Source: Bog-473 sp963840435 (lineage in GTDB: Bacteria > Actinomycetota > Acidimicrobiia > Acidimicrobiales > RAAP-2). Taken from it: a DNA stretch of 64,000 bases. The notes below the pieces were generated by a model. The model searched no databases. It had not been told where the DNA came from and saw nothing but the letters and a program-made list of their open reading frames with translations. How positions within the stretch are numbered: position 1 is the first letter of the stretch; each line of letters starts with the position of its first letter. The translations under genes were made by a program, and so were the position numbers. This document shows, one piece after another, positions 57,499-64,000 of this stretch. The stretch is from the NCBI GenBank assembly GCA_963840435.1, contig CAWIYY010000020.1:1-64000 (forward strand). The letters are read 5' to 3'.

Positions 57499-58521
57499 TC
57501 ACGTTGCCCGCGTTACGGGACCTTCCACTCCACCGCCGATCGCTCGTGCCGGTCGACTGTATAAGGCAGACTCTTGGTCGCGGCCAGCCACGATGGAGTC
57601 GATCGGAATAAAGGGCGTGGCCGAGAGGGGATCTTCCTGCAGCGGCTCGCGACGAAGACTTCGACCGGCAACGGGCAGCGTCCTGGAGACCATCCAGTGC
57701 GCGAAGTGGCCATAACACTCAAGCTTGTCGGCGGCCGAGAGCGGTGCCTTCTTTATCGCCCTCATATACGCCCAGAGATACTCCCCATACAATCGAACCG
57801 CAGGGTGTCGCCACTTGTCTGCCCGTCGCGGATCGAATGTCGCACACCGGTCACGAACAGTCTGCGGAGGATTCCCGCTGTGCTCCCGGCGAAAGTACAG
57901 CCAGTCCGGAACGAGCTGGAACCGGCCGTACAGCGCAAGCTCGGCATTGAACATCCGATCAGCGTGGTGATAACTCCCCCGCCTCATCATTCGCCGGAGG
58001 GATCGCGTGCGGGTGACGCCATACTCGTAATCGTGACAGCCGTCGAAAAGCACGTTGCGAAACCTGTCTGGTGCGTTCAGCGAGTCCATGGCAACTCCAC
58101 TCCCGAACGTGCCGAGTACAGTCCCAGACTCGTCGATCATGACCGACCACGAGTGCGCTAGCACCGCGTCGGGATCTGCATCGAGCGCTTCGATGCACTG
58201 CGCTAGCAACTCACGTCCGTACAGATCGTCGTAGGCGGCGCACTTGAACAATTCACCTCTCGCCTCTTCGACAACGAAGTCGTGGTTCGGGATCAGGCCG
58301 ATGTTGCGCGCCTGGCGGACGTACCTGATCCGTGAGTCCTGCTCTGCGTAACGCAGGCAGATGTCAGCGGTGCCGTCCGTCGATGCATTGTCCGAAATGA
58401 TGAGCTCGAAGTCCTTGTACGTCTGCCCGAGAAGCGAATCCAAGGCCTCGCCGAGAAATTGCTCACCGTTGTAGACAGGAAGACCGATACTCAGTCTCGG
58501 TAGTGAACTCAGGTTCCTCAT
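57499..58521 (-). CDS. Family 2 glycosyltransferase
   Basis: A GT-A fold enzyme: LSIGLPVYNGEQFLGEALDSLLGQTYKDFELIISDNASTDGTADIC opens the nucleotide-sugar-binding part, ending with the DDLYGRELLAQC segment for the DxD-like site, and the second half contains a GT2-type acceptor region (HHADRMFNAELALYGRF). No transmembrane helix is evident, so it probably acts at the cytoplasmic face. ATG at 58521 is preferred to a TTG at 58566. Donor and acceptor cannot be named. Confidence 0.85.
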   Translation of the reverse strand: MRNLSSLPRLSIGLPVYNGEQFLGEALDSLLGQTYKDFELIISDNASTDGTADICLRYAEQDSRIRYVRQARNIGLIPNHDFVVEEARGELFKCAAYDDLYGRELLAQCIEALDADPDAVLAHSWSVMIDESGTVLGTFGSGVAMDSLNAPDRFRNVLFDGCHDYEYGVTRTRSLRRMMRRGSYHHADRMFNAELALYGRFQLVPDWLYFRREHSGNPPQTVRDRCATFDPRRADKWRHPAVRLYGEYLWAYMRAIKKAPLSAADKLECYGHFAHWMVSRTLPVAGRSLRREPLQEDPLSATPFIPIDSIVAGRDQESALYSRPARAIGGGVEGPVTRAT

Positions 58522-58596
58522 ACGTGACCCGCGACCGGCACGCTGCCGATTTCTCGCGTACTCCAATTGGACCGCCCTCTCCAGTTCGTCTGCCGG

Positions 58597-59520
58597 TTAG
58601 ACATTGAGCTCCTCCCGTGCCGGAGCAAAGACCAGTGTTGACCCCGCGGGTGGGTCCCCGAAGAGGCGCACGACGGATGCCTCGTCGAACGGAGCCCCAT
58701 CCGAAACCCTGCAGAAATCCCGAATGGCGGTGCCCGTGCACTCGACATCCACGAGCGGAGCGCCATCGCCTGCATGCAGATCGGCGACGTCGACCGTACG
58801 GAAATCGGCGCTGAAACGTGCTGTTCCCGATGTGTTGGGGATCGATGCATGGAGCTGGGCACCCGAGAACAGCATCACTGCCCCTGGTGGCGGAAGGACA
58901 ACGAGCTCGTCAACTGGTGTGTGGTTCAAGGCCGCTGGCCGGACTTGTCGCTCACTCGAGATCTGTGACGCGGTACTCAGACGAGCGGTGTTGTTCTGGT
59001 AGTAGTCGAATTCCGCCGAACTGTTTGTGACCGCTCGATCGAAGTTCTGAAGATCGAAGCGCATGGCGTTGTCTTCGCGAACGGCAAATATGGGAAGCCA
59101 CCAGTTGATTTGTTGGGCAGGAGCGCCGTACCAGACGTCGCGGTGCCATGGAAAGGCGTAGGCGATTCCTGTGGTCAAATGATCCACCGGGAAGGACGTC
59201 CGGGGCTTTGGGACGTCGTAGTGGGTTCCTTCGGCGCAGAATCCCGCTTCCCGTGTGATCGCGCCGACGAGTTCCTTCGATATGGATGCGTGCATGAAGC
59301 GGGGCTTCCACCGACCGAGCAACTTCGCCATCTCGGCCTTCTCGATGTATTCATGGACAGACTCGGGATCGTAGGGCTTGAAGAGATCGACCAGTTGTTC
59401 CCGCGTGTAGTCGACAAAGGTCCGGACCGAGGGCAGCGTGGTCAGAATGACCACATCACCGCGATAGATGCTCTGCCGTAGCGTTGGAGCGGGACAGTCG
59501 GGGTCCACGAACACGCTCAT
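58597..59520 (-). CDS. Phytanoyl-CoA-dioxygenase-family Fe(II)/2-oxoglutarate oxygenase
   Basis: The 307-residue protein has the HxD iron ligands in YAFPWHRDVWYG (His126, Asp128), an aromatic strand INWWLPIFAV, and a distal AQLHASIPNTSGTARFSADFR with His224 and the Arg that grips 2-oxoglutarate. Such enzymes hydroxylate many small molecules, and members occur in sugar-modifying clusters, so sugar hydroxylation is an inference. The ATG at 59520 overlaps the PIG-L stop (ATGA). Confidence 0.8.
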   Translation of the reverse strand: MSVFVDPDCPAPTLRQSIYRGDVVILTTLPSVRTFVDYTREQLVDLFKPYDPESVHEYIEKAEMAKLLGRWKPRFMHASISKELVGAITREAGFCAEGTHYDVPKPRTSFPVDHLTTGIAYAFPWHRDVWYGAPAQQINWWLPIFAVREDNAMRFDLQNFDRAVTNSSAEFDYYQNNTARLSTASQISSERQVRPAALNHTPVDELVVLPPPGAVMLFSGAQLHASIPNTSGTARFSADFRTVDVADLHAGDGAPLVDVECTGTAIRDFCRVSDGAPFDEASVVRLFGDPPAGSTLVFAPAREELNV

Positions 59521-60242
59521 TGCCCGAGCTCGCCCGCAGTGATGCCATCTGTAGACACGACGCGCTCTGCAGTCTGCACAGGCGACGGTAACAGCGGCCG
59601 CACCACCGACTTCGTGCAGGTGAATGCCTCCGAGTACGGTGCCCGGCACTCCATACCCCGGAGCCGGGCCAGCCCCAGAAACACCTCGTCGTCCCACCAG
59701 TCGCGGGCGGCCTGTGAGGGGAAGCATTTGTGCAGTAGCTCTACCTTGCGATGCGCCACATCTGACGTGAGAGGAAAGTAGAGCGAAGGACGTCCCAGAT
59801 CTCCATCCCACTTTGGAATTTCGTACGACAGTATGAGCTGATCGCGAAAAACGGTCGGCAGCACCTCTCCGAGGATTCGATGGTCCTGATGGGCATCGTG
59901 GCATGAAGGCGCGAAGATGACATCAGGTGCACAGTCATGTGCCACATCCTCGAGGACGTCCTTGACGCGATCCCACAATGCGGGAAACCGACCTTCGGCA
60001 AGCTGGTGCAAGTCGACGGTGACATCGGCGCCGGGCAGAAAGCTCGCGGCGGCACTGCGTGCCTCGACGTGGCGTTCCTCGGTTCCGGTGAATACGACGT
60101 AGCGAGCGCTCATGCCCAGCCTGCTCTCTGCAAGCGTCAGGAGGGTTCCTCCCGCCCCGATCTCGATGTCATCGGGGTGGGCGCCGATCGCCAGGACCGA
60201 CAAGGGCCTGTCCGCCGGCAGCTCGAGATTGAGGGGAAGCAT
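59517..60242 (-). CDS. PIG-L/LmbE-family zinc deacetylase
   Basis: The family removes N-acetyl groups from sugars (as in mycothiol and GPI synthesis). VLAIGAHPDDIEIGAGGTL contains the AHPDD zinc and base residues (His22, Asp24, Asp25), and HDAHQDHRILGE supplies further ligands; FTGTEERHVEAR is between. Its place among sugar genes suggests N-deacetylation of a nucleotide sugar or glycan. ATG start; 9 bases after the cytidylyltransferase. Confidence 0.88.
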   Translation of the reverse strand: MLPLNLELPADRPLSVLAIGAHPDDIEIGAGGTLLTLAESRLGMSARYVVFTGTEERHVEARSAAASFLPGADVTVDLHQLAEGRFPALWDRVKDVLEDVAHDCAPDVIFAPSCHDAHQDHRILGEVLPTVFRDQLILSYEIPKWDGDLGRPSLYFPLTSDVAHRKVELLHKCFPSQAARDWWDDEVFLGLARLRGMECRAPYSEAFTCTKSVVRPLLPSPVQTAERVVSTDGITAGELGQ

Positions 60243-60251
60243 GGTCGCGAG

Positions 60252-61134
60252 TCAGCGCTCCGCAGGAAGAGACGACTGGGCTGACCTTTGGACAGGCACG
60301 GCAGCCGCCGGGCCGTCGAAATTCCGAGCCGGCAAACCCGATCGTTCTGGGTCCCAGATCATCCACGGACAGTCGGAACGGTGGTACCGCTCGTCGAGAT
60401 GAATTCGCTCTTTCACGGTGTCAGCCGGCGACCAGTAGCCCTTGTACTGGTAGGCCAAAACCCGGCCGCGACGAACCAGGCGGACGAGCGCGTCCTCGAC
60501 CAGATCCTCGTCCTCGTTGAGCTCGTCGAAGATCTCGGGTCGGAGAAGGAAATACCCACCGTTCTCCCAGTGATTCAGATCCCGCATCGGCGTGACTCCC
60601 GTCACCACGCCATGATCGCCGATGTCCACAGCGTGATGCGAGGACTGCGGTGGGACGGCAAGGAGACTTGCTACGGCGTCGCTGTCGGCGAACCGTTCAA
60701 TCATGTCTGGCAACGGGGCGTCGGTGAGGACATCTGCAGTAATTCGCCATGAACATGGGCTCATCGGCCAGCAGGTTGCGGACACGACGCAACCGCTCTC
60801 CGATCGGTGAATTCAGACCTGTGTCCACCAACGTGATCCGCCAGTCGGAGATGTCGGTTCGGAAGAGCGTTGGCTCGTGGGAACCTCTCTCCAAGACGAA
60901 GTCGTTCGAGCGGGTCTCGTCATAATTAAGGAAGAAATCCTTCACCGCGGCCGCGCCATAGCCGAGACAGAGGATGAAGTCGGTGTGGCCGTAGTGGGCG
61001 TAGTAGCGCATCACGTGCCAGAGCAGCGGGCGTTCCCCGACAAGGGCCATGGGCTTAGGGACGGTCGTGCTCGTCGTCGTGTTTGCATCACGCATTCGCA
61101 TCCCGAGCCCGCCACAGAAGAGAACTACTTTCAC
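60252..61134 (-). CDS. rfbF: Glucose-1-phosphate cytidylyltransferase-like (frameshifted)
   Basis: The first frame reads VKVVLFCGGLGMRMRDANTT, the nucleotide-binding loop (with Met-Arg-Met where Thr-Arg-Leu is usual), VPKPMALVGERPLLWHVMRYYAHYGHTDFILCLGYG, and DTGLNSPIGERLRRV, all close to RfbF. The second frame resumes with ADVLTDAPLPDMIERF, ENGGYFLLRPEIFDEL and YWSPADTVKERIHLDE. One extra base at about 60,738 causes the break. It makes CDP-glucose, the entry to CDP-deoxysugars. GTG at 61134 is the conserved start. Confidence 0.85.
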
Positions 61135-61147
61135 GATCAGACCTCCA

Positions 61148-62380
61148 TCAGACGATCTCGAGCTCCGGAATGGGGAAGACAAGACGCGCTCCCCACGATC
61201 GGGCGTATTCCAGGTTTTCGGAGATCTCATCCCTGAGATTCCAGGGCAAGACCAAGATGAAGTCCGGTCGGGTCAGGGCGAGATGTTCGGGGGCATAGAT
61301 GGGGATATGGGTACCGGGCAGAAACTTCCCCTGCTTGGCCGGGCTCCGGTCGACCGTGTAGTTCAACAGGTCCTCCCGGATGCCGCAGTGGTTCAGCAGG
61401 GTGTTGCCCTTGCCGGGAGCGCCATACCCCACCACCGATCGTCCCGCTCTCGCAGCGCCCACGAGGAAGTCCAGCAGGTCACTCTTGATCTTCAATACCT
61501 CCCGGGCGAACCCAGTGTGACCGGAGAGCGTGTGCAGGCCGGCGAGGCGCTCCTCTTCGAGGACGTCGGTCACGCCGACGGTGGGCTCACTCGCGTATTC
61601 CTCTGGACGCGCATGGACACGCAATGAGCCCCCGTGCGTGTCGAGTTCTTCGACGTCGACCACACGCAGTCCCGCCGTGGCGAGAGCCCGGCCGGCGGTG
61701 AGCAGGGAGAGATACGAGTAGTGCTCGTGGTAGATGGTGTCGAACTGGCGCCGCTCCATCAGTCGAAGCAGGTGAGGGAACTCCAAGGTGACCAACCCAG
61801 CGTCCTTTACCAACGCACGCAGACCGGCAGCGAAATCGCGGATATCAGGGACGTGCGCGAAGACGTTGTTCGCCACTACCAGATCGGCCCGTCCGTAGCG
61901 CTCGGCGATTGAGCCACCCGTCGTTGAACCCAGGAACTCGGCCACCGTTCGGATGCCACGGGACTGGGCAACCTCGGCCACGTTCTTCGCCGGCTCAACG
62001 CCCAGGATGGGGACGCCGAGGGCATTGAAGTGCTGGAGCAGGTACCCGTCGTTACTCGCGACCTCGGTGACAAGGCTGTCCTCCGTTAGGGAGAGTCGCT
62101 CGATGAACGAATCCGCGAACCGCTTGGCGTGGGCTACCCAAGAATCCGAGTACGACGAGAAGTAGGCGTAGTCGGAGAAGATGTCCTCACCCGACACGTA
62201 TGCAGGCAACTGCACGAGGAGACACTCCGAGCACAGACGCACGTTCAGCGGGTAGAAGACCTCGGGCTGGTCGAGCGCGTCCGGGTCGACGTAGCTCTCG
62301 CAGAGCGGAGACATTCCGAGGTCGACGAACGTCTCTGTGAGGCCTGCACCGCATAAGCGGCAGACGCACTGGGTCGACAT
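61148..62380 (-). CDS. NDP-sugar C-methyltransferase (TylC3/NovU-type)
   Basis: The 410-residue protein has an N-terminal zinc domain (CRLCG at residue 7, CSEC at residue 50), a SAM domain (VTEVASNDGYLLQHF, VVANNVFAHVPDI), and the catalytic-region motif DTIYHEHYSYLS, all typical of sugar C-3/C-5 methyltransferases. A C-terminal Rossmann-like part (VVGYGAPGKGNTLLNHCG) is also as in the family. It would add a branch methyl to a 4-keto NDP-deoxysugar. It lies 13 bases before the cytidylyltransferase start. Confidence 0.88.
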   Translation of the reverse strand: MSTQCVCRLCGAGLTETFVDLGMSPLCESYVDPDALDQPEVFYPLNVRLCSECLLVQLPAYVSGEDIFSDYAYFSSYSDSWVAHAKRFADSFIERLSLTEDSLVTEVASNDGYLLQHFNALGVPILGVEPAKNVAEVAQSRGIRTVAEFLGSTTGGSIAERYGRADLVVANNVFAHVPDIRDFAAGLRALVKDAGLVTLEFPHLLRLMERRQFDTIYHEHYSYLSLLTAGRALATAGLRVVDVEELDTHGGSLRVHARPEEYASEPTVGVTDVLEEERLAGLHTLSGHTGFAREVLKIKSDLLDFLVGAARAGRSVVGYGAPGKGNTLLNHCGIREDLLNYTVDRSPAKQGKFLPGTHIPIYAPEHLALTRPDFILVLPWNLRDEISENLEYARSWGARLVFPIPELEIV

Positions 62381-62491
62381 GACACCTCAATCCGACCGAA
62401 AGTGAACAATGGACAACAACGGTGAGCAATTGGAAGAGAGGCAAGGACCTGCTCCCTGATACGCCCGCCCTGAGCTGGGATTTTCCTGAGA

Positions 62492-63718
62492 CTAAATCGC
62501 TGCCCGTGGTTGGCCGAGGACGTGTTTCGAGGGCCGCAAGGTTTCAGCATCCACCCACGTGCCTCCTGAATCTTCGATTTGGGGAAAGGCACGACGGACC
62601 TCGGCGAGAAGGTCGGGCACGAACAGGAGCACTGCCTGCGGAGGATCCGTGACGAGTGCTGCCGGGCCCACGATCGGGATGTCCGTTCCAGGCATCCGAA
62701 GCCCTTGCTTCGATGGCGAAACGTCGACAATTGCAGGTAGCAGGCTCCGATCGAGCCCGGCGCTACACAGAAGTGCCACCGAGCGCGACGCGGCGCCGTA
62801 CCCCAGAACCCTGCTTCCACCGGACTGCTGGTCGACGATCCACTCGCGCAACGCTCGAACGTGTGCTTCGACCTCTCCTTGGAGAATTCCGACCTCGGCG
62901 GGGTCGTCCACCCCCACCCGGCCGTCCTCCTCCAGAAGGGCCTCGACCGATCCATCGGAGGTGACGCTGAGATCCGACTCTCGAGTTGCAGCGAGCAGAA
63001 TTGTTCCGCCGTAGAGATCGAACTGCCATGCCAATCGGGCACGAAAGCCCTTGGAAGCCAGCATGGCGACCAGAGCCCTAGTTGAGTAATACGCAAAGTG
63101 CCCGTGACGGAGGGCGTTCCACTGGCCCAATCGCATGATGGTAGCCAGCGAGTGGTACTGGAGCACGAGAACCCCCCCGGGGGCGACTCGGGCTGCGCGG
63201 GCAGCCAACGCCGAGGACTGATCGGCGTCGTGCATCATCCCGAATGAGTCGATGACCAGATCGCCTGGCTCCTCTTCGGACGCCGGCGTGAGGCCCCGAG
63301 CCTCCAGCAGCCCGAGCCAAGAACCACCGTGGGGACTGGCGAACTCGACGACATGAGACCTTCCTGAAAGCAATCCCGCCGCTGCAAGGTGTTCCACCGC
63401 GTCGGCGGCCTGAGCGACCAATGCCTCGGGCTCGGCGCCCTGCGTTTCTTCCGCCAGCATCGGGTCACCGAGGAGCTGGGCCAGGCCGCACGACGAACAC
63501 AACCACATCATCAGCGGAAAGCAGGGGTCGGAGCCCAGGTCTCCAGATCCCGGAAAACAGTTGCACGCGGGCTGGTTGCCGAGGTCCAACACCAGGTTGC
63601 CGGAGCATCCACCGCAGGATCGACACGCAGGCGCGTTGTTCAGGCCTGCCCCATAAACGAGAGATCCGGCCTGCCGCGATCCGATCTCTCCCGGTTTTTC
63701 CAGCGTGCTGTCGATCAC
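62492..63718 (-). CDS. Diverged C-methyltransferase-family protein
   Basis: The 408-residue sequence keeps the plan of its downstream neighbour: CRSC and CSSC zinc pairs, a shortened SAM region (VVEFASPHGGSWLGLLEARG), an RHGHFAYYST stretch in place of YHEHYSYLS, and a C-terminal VLGYGAASRSVALLCSAG with PSKQGLRMPGTDIPI. The catalytic-region glutamate is a glycine and the SAM loop is atypical, so it could have lost activity or changed substrate. The GTG start overlaps the preceding stop (GTGA). Confidence 0.65.
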   Translation of the reverse strand: MIDSTLEKPGEIGSRQAGSLVYGAGLNNAPACRSCGGCSGNLVLDLGNQPACNCFPGSGDLGSDPCFPLMMWLCSSCGLAQLLGDPMLAEETQGAEPEALVAQAADAVEHLAAAGLLSGRSHVVEFASPHGGSWLGLLEARGLTPASEEEPGDLVIDSFGMMHDADQSSALAARAARVAPGGVLVLQYHSLATIMRLGQWNALRHGHFAYYSTRALVAMLASKGFRARLAWQFDLYGGTILLAATRESDLSVTSDGSVEALLEEDGRVGVDDPAEVGILQGEVEAHVRALREWIVDQQSGGSRVLGYGAASRSVALLCSAGLDRSLLPAIVDVSPSKQGLRMPGTDIPIVGPAALVTDPPQAVLLFVPDLLAEVRRAFPQIEDSGGTWVDAETLRPSKHVLGQPRAAI

Positions 63719-63999
63719 GGTGCTGGGACCGATGCCCTCTCATCATGCTCTGTCACGCTTGAACCGAACACGACCAAATCCAGTTCGTCGAACTGCCTTT
63801 CGAGCAATGCGGCCTTCTCGGCCGTACGAGCGGACAAGAAGTCCTGTAGTTGCTCGGAGCGCCGCTCCATCTCGAGGAACTGGTCGGTCAGGGCGTCCAC
63901 GTCCAGCGAATGAACTGAGTAGGAGAACTCGGCGAGGCCCATGTCCGCCATCAGCGCACTGTGCTTGGCCGAATATCCAACGGCTATTGTCGGCTTGGA
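63715..63999 (-). CDS. Polysaccharide pyruvyl transferase-like, C-terminal part (5' end off window)
   Basis: Only the last 94 codons are present. KPTIAVGYSAKHSALMADMGL fits the end of polysaccharide pyruvyl transferases (WcaK/AmsJ group), which add ketal-pyruvate to surface sugars; a helix rich in Glu and Gln (DFLSARTAEKAALLERQFDEL) closes the protein. It overlaps the next gene by GTGA and would be the upstream member of the visible glycan operon. Confidence 0.55.
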   Translation of the reverse strand, partial: SKPTIAVGYSAKHSALMADMGLAEFSYSVHSLDVDALTDQFLEMERRSEQLQDFLSARTAEKAALLERQFDELDLVVFGSSVTEHDERASVPAP

Positions 64000-64000
64000 G

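Overview
The window is from a high-GC actinobacterium. The backbone order coaD, a DivIVA-like coiled-coil gene, a DUF177 gene, rpmF, plsX, acpP, rnc, mutM, smc, ftsY resembles the smc region of mycobacteria. A WhiB protein, a GTP-type PEP carboxykinase, a DUF222/HNH protein, a LAFTG surface protein and a GYWLV-DGGVF repeat domain on secreted proteins fit the same phylum. My best guess is the class Acidimicrobiia; this rests on overall impression, not on a marker comparison.

Layout. Positions 1-13.6 kb are a dense minus-strand housekeeping run, from a DhaL/FakA-like gene through recG, rsmD, coaD and the fatty-acid, ribosomal and chromosome-segregation genes to ftsY, which leaves the window at its left edge. 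Many of these genes overlap by 1-8 bases, and a 44-residue membrane protein lies between smc and ftsY. Positions 13.7-31.4 kb carry ordinary metabolism: rpmB, thiL, pckG, an MFS transporter, an HNH protein, an acyl-CoA racemase, galK, trpD, an acyl-CoA dehydrogenase, a LytR-CpsA-Psr protein and whiB. There too is a Fur-led oxidative-stress operon with rubrerythrin, an Fe-S oxidoreductase and DUF3501, followed by pyrE. Positions 31.7-34 kb hold a secreted beta-propeller/PKD/repeat protein. Positions 34.5-40.4 kb hold a winged-helix gene and a coupled glpD, alkyl-DHAP-synthase-like and glycerol-kinase-like operon. Positions 40.4-45.8 kb hold a LAFTG surface protein, a ferredoxin reductase, an MBL hydrolase and xseB/xseA.

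At 45.8 kb lies rnpB on the plus strand, and the accessory half of the window starts there. The 3' end of rnpB (3' strand of P4 to P1) is repeated as diverged 34-base copies at 48,993 and 49,989. These copies divide off a 2.8-kb block (secreted duplicated-domain protein, L-2-hydroxyglutarate oxidase) and a 1.0-kb block (methyltransferase). Next come three tandem GH12-type (endoglucanase family) secreted proteins. Two of them carry six C-terminal GYWLV-DGGVF repeats and an identical six-codon leader ORF overlapping the start codon. From 63.9 kb back to 56.9 kb on the minus strand runs a surface-glycan operon: pyruvyltransferase-like, two C-methyltransferase-type proteins, a cytidylyltransferase, a PIG-L deacetylase, a phytanoyl-CoA-dioxygenase-type enzyme, a family-2 glycosyltransferase and an RmlC-type epimerase. 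A plus-strand SDR gene converges on it.

Quality note: from 20 kb onward at least nine otherwise conserved genes are broken by single-base shifts (mcr, galK, trpD twice, the acyl-CoA dehydrogenase, lytR, a GNAT gene, the winged-helix gene three times, xseA, rfbF). This looks more like assembly indels than decay, and those genes are annotated across the shift as single CDSs.
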